Below, in pieces: positions 1-6,861 of a stretch of DNA of 9,350 nt (position 1 is the first letter of the stretch; each line of letters begins with the position of its first letter). The DNA lies in the NCBI GenBank assembly GCA_041856085.1, contig JBHAFL010000151.1, positions 1-9,350 on the forward strand. The letters are read 5' to 3'. Position numbers and translations under genes: made by a program. The notes under the pieces were generated by a model that saw nothing but the letters and a program-made list of their open reading frames with translations, was not told where the DNA came from and searched no databases. This stretch comes from RUG754 sp041856085. GTDB taxonomy: Bacteria; Bacillota; Clostridia; Peptostreptococcales; Anaerovoracaceae.

Positions 1-1328
1 ATCTTGCCTACGCAGTCGTCGAGCGCCTCGACGGCTTTAACAGCCGCTTCCATTACGCCGGTATGTCCGACCATATCGGCGTTGGCGAAATTAAGCACTA
101 TCAGGTCATATTTTGAAGAGCCGTCGTCCCGCTTCGCGAGTATTTCGTTTATAACCCTGTCGGTAACCTCATAGGCGCTCATCTCCGGCTTAAGGTCATA
201 AGTGGCTACCTTAGGGGAAGGAATGAGAATCCTGTCTTCACCCGGGTAGGGCTCCTCGACTCCGCCGTTAAAGAAAAAAGTTACGTGGGCATATTTTTCG
301 GTTTCGGCTATCCGAAGCTGCCTTAGACCTGATGAGGCTATGCAGCTTCCGAGCGTGTTATTTAATGTCGTCGGCGGGAAAGCAACCGAAACGTTCGGTA
401 TGGTCGCGTCGTATTGAGTCATACATACGAAAACAAGATTCTCCAATATGATATCTCTCTTGAAGCCGCCCTGACCGCCCTCGGAAGTCGGCTTTTCAAA
501 ATCGGGGTCGACGAAAGCTCGCGTAAGCTCTCTTGCCCTGTCCGGTCTGAAATTACAAAAAATTACGGAATCACCGTTTTTTACATAGCCGTCCATTGAT
601 GTGAGAGCGGGGAGAATGAACTCGTCCGTAACGCCGACCTCATAGGAGGCGTTGATAAGATTGACTGCATTAGAGCCGAACGAATATACCTCCTTGCCTT
701 CTCTTGTAAGGGCTTCATAGGCGAGAGCCACTCTGTCCCATCTCCTATCCCTGTCCATCGCATAGTATCTGCCCGAGACCAAGCCTATTTTACCTAAGCC
801 TAAAGCCTCGAGATAATCTTCGAGCTCTTTGACAAAGCCAAGACCGGAAGTCGGCGCCACGTCTCGTCCGTCGGTGAAGCAGTGGACGAAGAGGTTACTT
901 ATGCCTCTTTTTTTGGCGAGTTCGGCGGTTGCCTTAATATGGTCAATGTGGCTGTGTACGCCGCCGTCGGAGATAAGACCGAAGATATGAAGAGCAGCGT
1001 TTTCGTCGCCCGAGAGAACGTTGTCCGTCGCCTTTTTTATGGCAGGATTCTCCGCGAATCTGCCGTCTCTGATTGCCTCGGTTATATTGCTGAGCTCCTG
1101 ATAGACTATCCTGCCTGCTCCTATATTGAGATGGCCGACCTCGGAATTACCCATCTGGCCGTCGGGAAGACCCACATAACGTCCCGAGGCGTTTATCTCC
1201 GCAAATGGATATTCACTGAAACAGCGGTCGATATTAGGCGTATGCGCGGCTTTTATCGCGTTGCCGTAGGCCTCGGGATTCAGACCGAAGCCGTCCAATA
1301 TCATCAAAACTGTAGGTTTATATATCAT
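1..1328 (-). CDS. gpmI: 2,3-bisphosphoglycerate-independent phosphoglycerate mutase (3' end outside window)
   Basis: The enzyme interconverts 3- and 2-phosphoglycerate in cytosolic glycolysis and gluconeogenesis, using two Mn ions and a phosphoserine intermediate. Translation of the minus strand from ATG at 1328 gives 442 codons open to the left edge. Visible family motifs are DGFG (metal Asp12), GNSEVGH with nucleophile Ser62, GGVHSH (about 122-127), DGRD (153-156), GRYYAMDRD (186-194), FRPDRARE (260-267, Arg261 and Arg264), ETEKYAH with Lys345, and ADMVGH (Asp418, His422). The last metal motif of the family (TADHGN) should lie just past the edge; with a usual length near 510, about 65-70 residues are missing. 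The start is supported by AGGAG at 1336-1340, seven bases upstream, and by the typical N-terminus. The gene diverges from the aldolase-family gene. Nothing suggests damage within the visible part. Identification is very secure. Confidence 0.97.
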   Translation of the reverse strand, partial: MIYKPTVLMILDGFGLNPEAYGNAIKAAHTPNIDRCFSEYPFAEINASGRYVGLPDGQMGNSEVGHLNIGAGRIVYQELSNITEAIRDGRFAENPAIKKATDNVLSGDENAALHIFGLISDGGVHSHIDHIKATAELAKKRGISNLFVHCFTDGRDVAPTSGLGFVKELEDYLEALGLGKIGLVSGRYYAMDRDRRWDRVALAYEALTREGKEVYSFGSNAVNLINASYEVGVTDEFILPALTSMDGYVKNGDSVIFCNFRPDRARELTRAFVDPDFEKPTSEGGQGGFKRDIILENLVFVCMTQYDATIPNVSVAFPPTTLNNTLGSCIASSGLRQLRIAETEKYAHVTFFFNGGVEEPYPGEDRILIPSPKVATYDLKPEMSAYEVTDRVINEILAKRDDGSSKYDLIVLNFANADMVGHTGVMEAAVKAVEALDDCVGK

Positions 1329-1360
1329 AGAATTTCTCCTTATCTTTCAATGTTCTCTCA

Positions 1361-1399
1361 GGCGTCCGCCGATTCGCGAAGCGAAGCGCGGCTTACGCC
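1361..1399 (-). promoter_or_regulatory. Hairpin at the predicted 5' end of gpmI mRNA
   Basis: Read on the minus strand, GGCGT (1399-1395) pairs with ACGCC (1365-1361). Inside it GCCG (1392-1389) pairs with CGGC (1371-1368), and a further CGC/GCG pair closes an 8-nt loop. This makes 12 mostly G-C pairs interrupted by a small internal loop and a bulge. The predicted transcription start from the promoter at 1408-1436 is about 1401, so the hairpin would begin within a couple of bases of the 5' end. Such 5'-terminal stems are known to protect mRNA from decay. That role here is inference; the pairing itself is direct. Confidence 0.45.
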
Positions 1400-1407
1400 G
1401 TGAGGTT

Positions 1408-1436
1408 ATTATAACACAAAAAATCGGGTTTATAAA
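1408..1436 (-). promoter_or_regulatory. Promoter of gpmI (sigma-A type)
   Basis: On the minus strand the -35 is TTTATA (1436-1431, 4 of 6 matches to TTGACA). A 17-bp spacer follows, then a perfect TATAAT (1413-1408) preceded by TG one base earlier, which makes an extended -10. The expected start near 1401 gives a leader of about 73 nt. Its -35 overlaps that of the divergent rightward promoter within the palindrome TTTATAAA (1429-1436). Confidence 0.7.
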
Positions 1437-1457
1437 GGGCGGAATTTGGGGTATAAT
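1429..1457 (+). promoter_or_regulatory. Promoter of the aldolase-family gene (sigma-A type)
   Basis: The -35 is TTTATA (1429-1434, 4 of 6 matches), then a 17-bp spacer and a perfect TATAAT (1452-1457). No extended -10 is present. The expected start is about 1464, giving a leader of roughly 124 nt. The site is the mirror image of the gpmI promoter about the centre of TTTATAAA, so polymerase probably cannot occupy both at once. The -10 lies inside the left arm of the inverted repeat at 1451-1480, which makes direct repression there plausible. Confidence 0.6.
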
Positions 1458-1480
1458 GACAACGAAGGCAGTCATTATAC
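1451..1480. repeat. Perfect 10-bp inverted repeat with 10-bp spacer, candidate operator
   Basis: GTATAATGAC (1451-1460) and GTCATTATAC (1471-1480) are exact reverse complements separated by 10 bp. Centre-to-centre spacing is 20 bp, about two helical turns, which would place both arms on the same DNA face for a dimeric binder. The left arm contains the -10 of the rightward promoter. Because transcription should start near 1464, the left arm would not be in the RNA, so a DNA site fits better than an RNA hairpin. The protein that might bind is unknown. The repeat is seen directly; operator function is inferred. Confidence 0.6.
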
Positions 1481-1487
1481 GGAGATT

Positions 1488-1512
1488 CGCAGCGAGACCA
1501 TAATTCTCTGCG
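1488..1512 (+). promoter_or_regulatory. Imperfect hairpin in the leader of the aldolase-family gene
   Basis: CGCA (1488-1491) pairs with TGCG (1509-1512) and GAGA (1494-1497) pairs with TCTC (1505-1508). The left arm has a 2-nt GC bulge and the loop is 7 nt. It lies about 75 bases upstream of the start codon, in a leader of about 124 nt. I do not recognise a riboswitch or T-box in this leader. It may only stabilise the RNA. Confidence 0.3.
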
Positions 1513-1587
1513 AAGCGGGCGGCGAGCGCTCAATGATCTGCAATGCTCGTAAACTTACAAAAAAACGATATCATTAAGGAGAGAAAA

Positions 1588-2604
1588 ATGCAGCTTACAG
1601 ATCTTGCACGCGAGGGAATTTCGAAAGGACTTCTGTTCAGAACATGGGGAAACCTGAGCAAAAGAGACGGAGAAGATTTTTTGCTCACACCCTCAGGACG
1701 CGGCTATGAAGAGCTGAGGGAGGAAGACCTTGTGAGAGTTCATTCGGACGGGAGCTATGAGGGAAATGTTAAACCGTCATCCGAAACCCCTATGCATTTA
1801 GCTATATATAGGGTGTTTCCGGAGGTTCGGGTCATTATGCATACGCACCAGCCGTATGCCTCCGCACTTAGCGTCTTAGGCGAAGTATTGCCGCTCAGCC
1901 CTGAGGAACGGAAAAAGTTGGAGGGAAAAGCTCTTCACACAAGTCCCTATGCTCTTCCGGGTACGAAAAAATTGCACAGGGGCGCGCAAAGGACGGCAAG
2001 AGAGGACGGCACGAGAGCCATACTCCTTGAAAAACACGGAGCTGTCGTGATGGGAGTCTCCGAGGAGGACGTTCTGAAAAAAGCCCTCTTTCTTGAAGAA
2101 ATATGCAAAAAACGCTATGCGGAGCTGATTGGCGAAGCGCCTGCCGAAGTGAATGCCGAGGCGGAAGAAGATTTAATATATTCCCTGCGGGGCGAGGCCG
2201 GAATCCGCTTTTATCGAAACGGCAGCGAGACGGAGAAGCCCCGAAGCTGCGATATTCATTATGAAATATATAAGAGGCGAAGAGATATCAGCGCAGTCGT
2301 ACCGTCATCGGACAGCGAGGCGGCGCGCTTCTTCGGCAGGAAGCTTCTGCCGTATTTAGATGATTTCGCCCAAATTATCGGCACAAGGGCGGATAAATCC
2401 TATAGGCACAACGTGGTAATGCTGGACGACACGGCTCTGTGCCTTGCGGGCGATCTCTACGACGCGAAAGCGGCGGTTCATATCCTCGAAAAGAATGCGC
2501 GCGCGGCATGTGTGGCGAAGATAGCAGGAAAAAAACCCATCGGCCTGTTTGAGAGCCTGCTGATGAACCGAATATATAAAAACAGATACTCGAAGCTGAA
2601 ATAG
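1588..2604 (+). CDS. Class II aldolase/adducin-family protein with a degenerate second aldolase-like domain
   Basis: The protein has 338 residues. Residues 1-185 resemble L-fuculose-phosphate aldolase and L-ribulose-5-phosphate 4-epimerase: GNLS (21-24), TPSG (34-37), SSE with the presumed catalytic Glu66, HTH zinc ligands His85 and His87, YALPGT (121-126) and KHG with zinc ligand His150. Residues about 194-315 repeat the pattern (HYEIYKR matching HLAIYR; DDTALCLAG matching KHGAVVMG), but Glu66, His85, His87 and His150 align with Ser220, Pro239, Ser241 and Asp281. So only the first half looks able to bind metal. Single-domain relatives are about 215 residues. The start at 1588 follows AAGGAGAG (1576-1583); an in-frame ATG at 1543 lacks such a site and lies before conserved sequence. 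Substrate is unknown: a sugar-phosphate aldolase or epimerase is likely. It is divergent from gpmI and apparently monocistronic. Confidence 0.85.
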   Translation: MQLTDLAREGISKGLLFRTWGNLSKRDGEDFLLTPSGRGYEELREEDLVRVHSDGSYEGNVKPSSETPMHLAIYRVFPEVRVIMHTHQPYASALSVLGEVLPLSPEERKKLEGKALHTSPYALPGTKKLHRGAQRTAREDGTRAILLEKHGAVVMGVSEEDVLKKALFLEEICKKRYAELIGEAPAEVNAEAEEDLIYSLRGEAGIRFYRNGSETEKPRSCDIHYEIYKRRRDISAVVPSSDSEAARFFGRKLLPYLDDFAQIIGTRADKSYRHNVVMLDDTALCLAGDLYDAKAAVHILEKNARAACVAKIAGKKPIGLFESLLMNRIYKNRYSKLK

Positions 2605-2625
2605 CTCAAACTGAAATAGCTCAAA
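2596..2625 (+). repeat. Perfect 15-bp tandem duplication across the aldolase stop codon
   Basis: The unit CTGAAATAGCTCAAA occurs twice in a row (2596-2610 and 2611-2625). The first copy contains the last codons and the TAG stop (2602-2604), so the duplication leaves the protein end unchanged and places a second copy of the stop just after it. The second copy also supplies part of the left arm of the hairpin at 2620-2645. It looks like a recent slippage event. Confidence 0.8.
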
Positions 2626-2645
2626 ATAGTTTTATCTATTTTGAG
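2620..2645 (+). terminator. Perfect A/T-rich hairpin after the aldolase-family gene, weak terminator candidate
   Basis: CTCAAAATAG (2620-2629) and CTATTTTGAG (2636-2645) are perfect 10-bp inverted arms with a 6-nt loop. Only three of the ten pairs are G-C, and no U-run follows immediately; the nearest run of seven T is at 2660-2666, after 14 bases. It is therefore a poor classical intrinsic terminator. Its position between the aldolase stop and the topA promoter still makes transcript-end formation or 3'-end protection the most likely role. Confidence 0.45.
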
Positions 2646-2653
2646 AAATTGTC

Positions 2654-2682
2654 TTGCCATTTTTTTGATTATCTACTATTAT
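2654..2682 (+). promoter_or_regulatory. Promoter of the topA-hslVU-codY-hflX operon (sigma-A type)
   Basis: TTGCCA (2654-2659, 5 of 6 matches) is followed by a 17-bp spacer and TATTAT (2677-2682, 5 of 6). The start is expected near 2689, giving a short leader of about 25 nt that contains little beyond the ribosome binding site AAGGAG (2704-2709). It is the best promoter match in the window, and no comparably good one is seen before the later genes, so it probably drives the whole operon. Confidence 0.7.
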
Positions 2683-2714
2683 ATAGCCTTGAAAAGAAAT
2701 AATAAGGAGAGCAA

Positions 2715-4793
2715 ATGGCAAAGACATTAGTAATAGTAGAGTCACCGTCAAAAGCAAAGACTATAGGCAAGTATTTAGGGTCAACCTATAAGGTAACCGC
2801 TTCCGTCGGACATATCAGAGACTTGCCTAAGAGCAAGATGGGGATTAATATCGAGAATGACTTTGAACCCGAATATATATCGATAAGGGGAAAGGGCGAT
2901 ATCATAAAGCAACTAAAAAAAGACGCGACGTCGGCAGACAGGGTTTATCTGGCGACGGACCCCGACCGCGAGGGAGAGGCGATATCGTGGCATTTATGTC
3001 ATATCTTGGGCATTGACCCTAACGAGAAAATCAGGGTTACCTTTAACGAAATAACCAAGGATAAGGTAAAAGAAGCGATAAAAAATCCGAGGGCAATCGA
3101 CCTCAAACTCGTAGACGCACAACAGGCAAGAAGAGTTCTTGACAGGCTTGTAGGCTATAAGATAAGCCCCATCCTCTGGAAAAAAGTCAGAAGAGGCTTA
3201 TCGGCAGGGCGTGTTCAATCTGCGGCTCTTAAGCTGATTTGCGACAGAGAGAAACAGATTCTCGACTTCATACCTAAGGAATACTGGAACATAACGGTTA
3301 ATTTTGTCGATAAAAAACCGTTTTCGGGAAAGGTTGCCGAATACAAAGGCGAAAAGTTCGTATGCTCAAGTGCGGCGGAGGCTGAGGTTGCGAGGGCTGC
3401 GCTTGAGTCAGGCGAATACTCCGTCGGCTCGATAATAAAAAAGGAGAGGAGCCGAAAACCGTTTCCGCCGTTTACGACAAGCTCTATGCAGCAGGAAGCT
3501 GCGAACAAGATCGGCTTCACCACTAAAAAGACGATGTCCGTAGTTCAGCGCCTTTATGAGGGAGTGGACATACAGGGACAGGGAACCATCGGCCTCGTGA
3601 CATATATGAGAACGGATTCCGTCAGGATATCCGACGAGGCGAGAAAGGCGGCGTACGGCTATATAATGAACGCCCCCCATCTCGGCAAGGAATATACGGC
3701 TTATAACGTGTATTCAAACAAGAAAAAAGACATTCAGGACGCGCACGAGGCGATAAGACCGACGAACGTATATCTCACGCCAGAATCGATTAAGGATTCC
3801 CTCGACAAGGAGCAGTACAGCCTCTATAATCTGATTTGGTCGAGGTTTGTCGCTTCGCAGATGTCGGCGGCGGTATTTGATTCAACTCAGATAAACGTTA
3901 AAAACGGCGACTACATCGTAAGGGTAAACGGCTCGACGAGAAAATTCGACGGTTACCAAAAGATATATTCGCCTAATTTTGACGAGGACAAGGACAGCTT
4001 CGTTCCCGAGGTGAAAGAGGGCGATAAGCTGAATGCCGAGGATATCACGACGGAACAGAAATTCACCGAGCCTCCGTCGAGATTCACGGAGGCGAGCCTC
4101 GTCAAAGAGCTTGAAGAAAAGAATATCGGAAGACCGTCGACCTATGCCCCGATTATTTCAACCCTGCTCGAGAGAAAATATATATCCAAGCCCGCGAGGT
4201 CAAAATCCATTCAGCCTACGGAGCTCGGTATTATAGTTACGGATCTTATAGTTAAATACTTTAACGAGATATCGGACGTGGAGTTCACCTCCAATATGGA
4301 AGACCGCCTTGATGAAATCGAAGCGAAAAACACCGATTGGAAAGACGTAATCCGCGACTTCTACAAGCCTTTTGAAAAAGAGCTTGAAACCGCGGAAAAG
4401 GAGATAGAGCACGTCGTGCTCGAGAACAAGCCTGCTACCGACGACAATGGAAACGAGATTTTTTGCGAGAAATGCGGGAGAACTATGCTGATCAAGTCGG
4501 GCAGATTCGGCGATTTTATGGCATGCTCGGGATATCCCGAGTGTAAGAATACCAAACCGATTATGAAGACTGTAGGGGTGAGCTGTCCGGACTGCGGCGG
4601 CGACATAGTCGCTAAAAGAGGCAAGTCGGGTAAGATTTTTTATGGCTGCTCGAACTACCCCGACTGCAACAGGGCGTTTTGGTACAAGCCGTCAAAGAAA
4701 CTGTGCCCGAAATGCGGGAATATTTTACTTGAAAAACACCTTAAAAACACAAAACTTGCATGCTCCGATGTAAAATGTGATTATAAGGAATAG
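2715..4793 (+). CDS. topA: DNA topoisomerase I (type IA)
   Basis: TopA relaxes negative supercoils by transient cleavage of one strand, acting behind RNA polymerase and replication forks. The 692 residues match the Firmicutes length (about 690) rather than the longer E. coli form. The N-terminal Toprim domain shows VESPSKAKTIGKYLG (8-22, Glu9) and DPDREGE (82-88, metal ligands Asp82, Asp84, Glu86). GLSAGRVQSAAL spans 161-172, and the catalytic tyrosine is Tyr297 in YMRTDS. IGRPSTYAPII follows at 471-481. Three C-terminal four-cysteine zinc fingers are complete: Cys584/587/604/610, Cys624/627/645/651 and Cys664/667/683/688. AAGGAG at 2704-2709 fits the ATG. It is the first gene of the operon, with a promoter at 2654-2682, and is followed after 23 bp by hslV. 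No anomalies are visible. Confidence 0.98.
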   Translation: MAKTLVIVESPSKAKTIGKYLGSTYKVTASVGHIRDLPKSKMGINIENDFEPEYISIRGKGDIIKQLKKDATSADRVYLATDPDREGEAISWHLCHILGIDPNEKIRVTFNEITKDKVKEAIKNPRAIDLKLVDAQQARRVLDRLVGYKISPILWKKVRRGLSAGRVQSAALKLICDREKQILDFIPKEYWNITVNFVDKKPFSGKVAEYKGEKFVCSSAAEAEVARAALESGEYSVGSIIKKERSRKPFPPFTTSSMQQEAANKIGFTTKKTMSVVQRLYEGVDIQGQGTIGLVTYMRTDSVRISDEARKAAYGYIMNAPHLGKEYTAYNVYSNKKKDIQDAHEAIRPTNVYLTPESIKDSLDKEQYSLYNLIWSRFVASQMSAAVFDSTQINVKNGDYIVRVNGSTRKFDGYQKIYSPNFDEDKDSFVPEVKEGDKLNAEDITTEQKFTEPPSRFTEASLVKELEEKNIGRPSTYAPIISTLLERKYISKPARSKSIQPTELGIIVTDLIVKYFNEISDVEFTSNMEDRLDEIEAKNTDWKDVIRDFYKPFEKELETAEKEIEHVVLENKPATDDNGNEIFCEKCGRTMLIKSGRFGDFMACSGYPECKNTKPIMKTVGVSCPDCGGDIVAKRGKSGKIFYGCSNYPDCNRAFWYKPSKKLCPKCGNILLEKHLKNTKLACSDVKCDYKE

Positions 4794-4816
4794 CTTTTCT
4801 TTTGGGAGGAAAAAAT

Positions 4817-5401
4817 ATGTCAGAATTAAATAATCCGATAAAATTTCACGCCACCACGATATGCGCGGTAAGGCGCGGCCCTGACGACATCGCAATCGGC
4901 GGCGACGGACAGGTTACGATGGGCGAAACCGCAATTATGAAAAACGGAGCGAAGAAGGTCAGAAAAATATACAAGGGACAGGTGCTGACAGGCTTCGCCG
5001 GCTCTGTGGCGGACGCGTTTTCACTGACCGAGAAGTTCGAGGCGAAGCTTGACGAGCACTCGGGCAATATGAAAAAAGCCGCGGTAGAGCTTGCTCAGCT
5101 TTGGCGCTCGGATAAGGGAATGAGGAATCTCGAGGCTCTTATGATAGTGATGGACAGAGAGAATCTCCTAATAATATCGGGAAACGGAGAGGTAATAGAA
5201 CCCGACCAGCCGTTTATCGCGATAGGCTCGGGCGGCAACTATGCCTATTCGGCGGCGAACGCCCTCTATAATCACACGGATATGCCGGCTGACGAGGTGG
5301 TAAAGGAGAGCCTCAGGATAGCCAGCTCAATATGCGTATACACTAACGACCATATCACCGTGCTGAAACTTGATGAAACCGGAGGCGAGATAGATGGCTA
5401 A
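4817..5401 (+). CDS. hslV: ATP-dependent protease subunit HslV (ClpQ), N-terminal threonine peptidase
   Basis: HslV forms the double-hexamer proteolytic core of the HslVU (ClpQY) cytosolic protease. The chosen start, ATG at 4817, follows GGAGG (4805-4809) and gives 194 residues. An in-frame TTG at 4802 overlaps that site and is unlikely. Family features are the TTI sequence at 13-15, where Thr13 should become the N-terminal nucleophile after removal of residues 1-12, GGDGQVTMG (28-36, Asp30), Lys47 corresponding to catalytic Lys33 of E. coli, and TGFAGSVADAF. IGSGGNYA and CVYTND occur in the C-terminal half. The propeptide is longer than the few residues usual in the family, and the C-terminus has a short extra tail. 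The stop overlaps the hslU start by 8 nt, implying translational coupling that suits 1:1 assembly. Confidence 0.97.
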   Translation: MSELNNPIKFHATTICAVRRGPDDIAIGGDGQVTMGETAIMKNGAKKVRKIYKGQVLTGFAGSVADAFSLTEKFEAKLDEHSGNMKKAAVELAQLWRSDKGMRNLEALMIVMDRENLLIISGNGEVIEPDQPFIAIGSGGNYAYSAANALYNHTDMPADEVVKESLRIASSICVYTNDHITVLKLDETGGEIDG

Positions 5402-6821
5402 CAGACTGTATAATATGACGCCGAAAGAGATAGTGGCGGAGCTTGACAAATATATAATAGGACAGAACGAAGCGAAAAAATCCGTGGCGATTGCGCTCAG
5501 AAACAGGTACAGACGCTCGCTTCTTTCAGAAGAGCTGAGGGAAGAAATCACCCCTAAGAACATACTTATGATGGGGCCGACGGGCTGCGGTAAAACCGAG
5601 ATAGCAAGAAGACTCGCCAAGCTGATGGACGCGCCGTTTGTCAAGGTTGAAGCGACGAAGTTCACGGAAGTCGGCTATGTGGGAAGAGACGTGGATTCGA
5701 TGGTAAGGGATCTCGTGGAGGCCTCTCTCAGAGTAACCAAACAGACTAAGCTTGAGGAGAAATTCGAGGTAGCCGAGAAGATAGCCGAGGAAAAAATCGT
5801 CGAAGCGATTATACCCGGTAAGAAAAAGAATATAGGCGAAAAAAAGAGCCCGTTCGACTTCATAATGAACGCGGGGGGCTTCCAAAGCCAAAAACAGCAG
5901 TACCTTGACCAGAAAGGTCAGGAGACCGCCAAGGAAGACCTCGACATCGAGATGGCGAGAGAGCAGGTCAGAGAGCAGCTTAAGAACGGGCTTTTGGAAG
6001 ACCAGTACATCGAGATAGACGTTGTCGCCCAGCATAAGGGAAACCAGCTCGATATGTCGAACGAGGGTATGTCGATTGCGATAGGAAACATCTTCGGGGC
6101 GGATATGCCGCAGAAGACCCGAAAAAAGAGCTGCACGGTCAGAGAAGCCAGAAAAATCCTTACCGAGCAGGAGGCCAACAAGCTTATCGATATGGATCAG
6201 GTCACTGACGAGGCTATAGCCAACGCGGAGCAAAACGGCATTATCTTCATCGATGAAATCGACAAGATAGCCTCCGGCAGCAGAATGACTTCCGGAGCGG
6301 ACGTATCAAGAGAGGGAGTTCAGAGGGATATTCTTCCTATTGTCGAGGGCTCCGTAATAAACACGAAGTACGGTCCGGTCAAGACCGACCACATACTCTT
6401 CATAGGTGCGGGAGCATTCTCGGTATCCAAGCCTACGGATCTGATACCCGAGCTTCAGGGAAGATTCCCGATTAGAGTTAAGCTCGACAGCCTCACCAAG
6501 GAAGACTTCATAGAGATTCTCACTAAGCCTCAGAACGCCCTCACTAAACAGCATATAGCGCTTCTTGAGACGGAGGGCGTCGAACTCGAGTTTACGGAGA
6601 CCGGCATAGACGAAATAGCAACGATATCATATCTTATGAATGAGCAGACCGAGAATATCGGCGCGAGACGGCTTCACACGGTTATGGAGAAGCTGCTGGA
6701 GGACGCTTCGTTCAATGTTCCCAATCCTGAAGTGACGGAGCTTAAGATAGACTCGGACTACGTCAAGGACAAATTCCAAGAGACGATTTCAGCCGAGGAT
6801 TTGGACAGATTTATCCTGTAA
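5394..6821 (+). CDS. hslU: ATP-dependent protease ATPase subunit HslU (ClpY)
   Basis: HslU is the AAA+ hexamer that unfolds substrates and feeds them to HslV. The 475 residues contain IIGQNEAKK near the N-terminus (21-29), Walker A GPTGCGKT (61-68), the pore motif GYVG (94-97), and an I-domain of about 110-240 rich in charged helical sequence. Walker B FIDEID spans 285-290, with Asp287 and Glu288. The probable arginine finger is Arg357 in ELQGRFPIRV, and sensor 2 is IGARRLH (422-428, Arg425). The last residues, EDLDRFIL, match the conserved tail that inserts into HslV and activates it, so the gene is intact. Walker A has Cys where Val is more usual. GGAGG at 5381-5385 lies inside the end of hslV and sets the start. 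A 40-bp gap separates it from codY. Confidence 0.98.
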   Translation: MANRLYNMTPKEIVAELDKYIIGQNEAKKSVAIALRNRYRRSLLSEELREEITPKNILMMGPTGCGKTEIARRLAKLMDAPFVKVEATKFTEVGYVGRDVDSMVRDLVEASLRVTKQTKLEEKFEVAEKIAEEKIVEAIIPGKKKNIGEKKSPFDFIMNAGGFQSQKQQYLDQKGQETAKEDLDIEMAREQVREQLKNGLLEDQYIEIDVVAQHKGNQLDMSNEGMSIAIGNIFGADMPQKTRKKSCTVREARKILTEQEANKLIDMDQVTDEAIANAEQNGIIFIDEIDKIASGSRMTSGADVSREGVQRDILPIVEGSVINTKYGPVKTDHILFIGAGAFSVSKPTDLIPELQGRFPIRVKLDSLTKEDFIEILTKPQNALTKQHIALLETEGVELEFTETGIDEIATISYLMNEQTENIGARRLHTVMEKLLEDASFNVPNPEVTELKIDSDYVKDKFQETISAEDLDRFIL

Positions 6822-6835
6822 CAGCCACGCAGCGA

Positions 6836-6854
6836 TTAAGGCAGTATCCCTTAA
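6836..6854 (+). promoter_or_regulatory. Small hairpin just upstream of codY
   Basis: TTAAGG (6836-6841) pairs perfectly with CCTTAA (6849-6854) around a 7-nt loop, in the 40-bp gap between hslU and codY. The only AAGG near the codY start is in this stem, about 20 bases from the ATG, so it is both too distant and paired. The hairpin might mark an mRNA processing point or reduce read-through in the operon. Six pairs without a U-run argue against a terminator. Confidence 0.3.
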
Positions 6855-6861
6855 ACAAAAA

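Noticed and set aside
882..1403. A 173-codon plus-strand open frame opposite gpmI
   Set aside because: It lies antisense to strongly conserved gpmI motifs (Ser62 region, DGRD region), has no ribosome binding site of note and no recognisable domain. It is a shadow of gpmI.
1474..1502. Minus-strand promoter using TATAAT in the right arm of the inverted repeat
   Set aside because: The hexamer 17 bp upstream on that strand (TATGGT) has almost no -35 character, so the perfect -10 is most likely just a consequence of the inverted repeat.
1543..1587. Upstream in-frame ATG as the aldolase start, adding 15 residues
   Set aside because: No ribosome binding site precedes it, while ATG 1588 has AAGGAGAG at the right distance and begins the family-typical N-terminus.
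4756..4784. Possible internal promoter before hslV (TTGCAT, 17 bp, GATTAT)
   Set aside because: Only 3 of 6 and 4 of 6 matches, inside topA coding sequence; this is expected by chance in such DNA.
4802..4816. TTG at 4802 as the hslV start
   Set aside because: The TTG overlaps the GGAGG ribosome binding site that serves ATG 4817, and nothing upstream would support initiation at 4802.
5526..6233. A 235-codon minus-strand open frame opposite hslU
   Set aside because: It is fully antisense to the conserved AAA+ and I-domain coding sequence. Its composition follows the complement of hslU codons and no family is recognisable.
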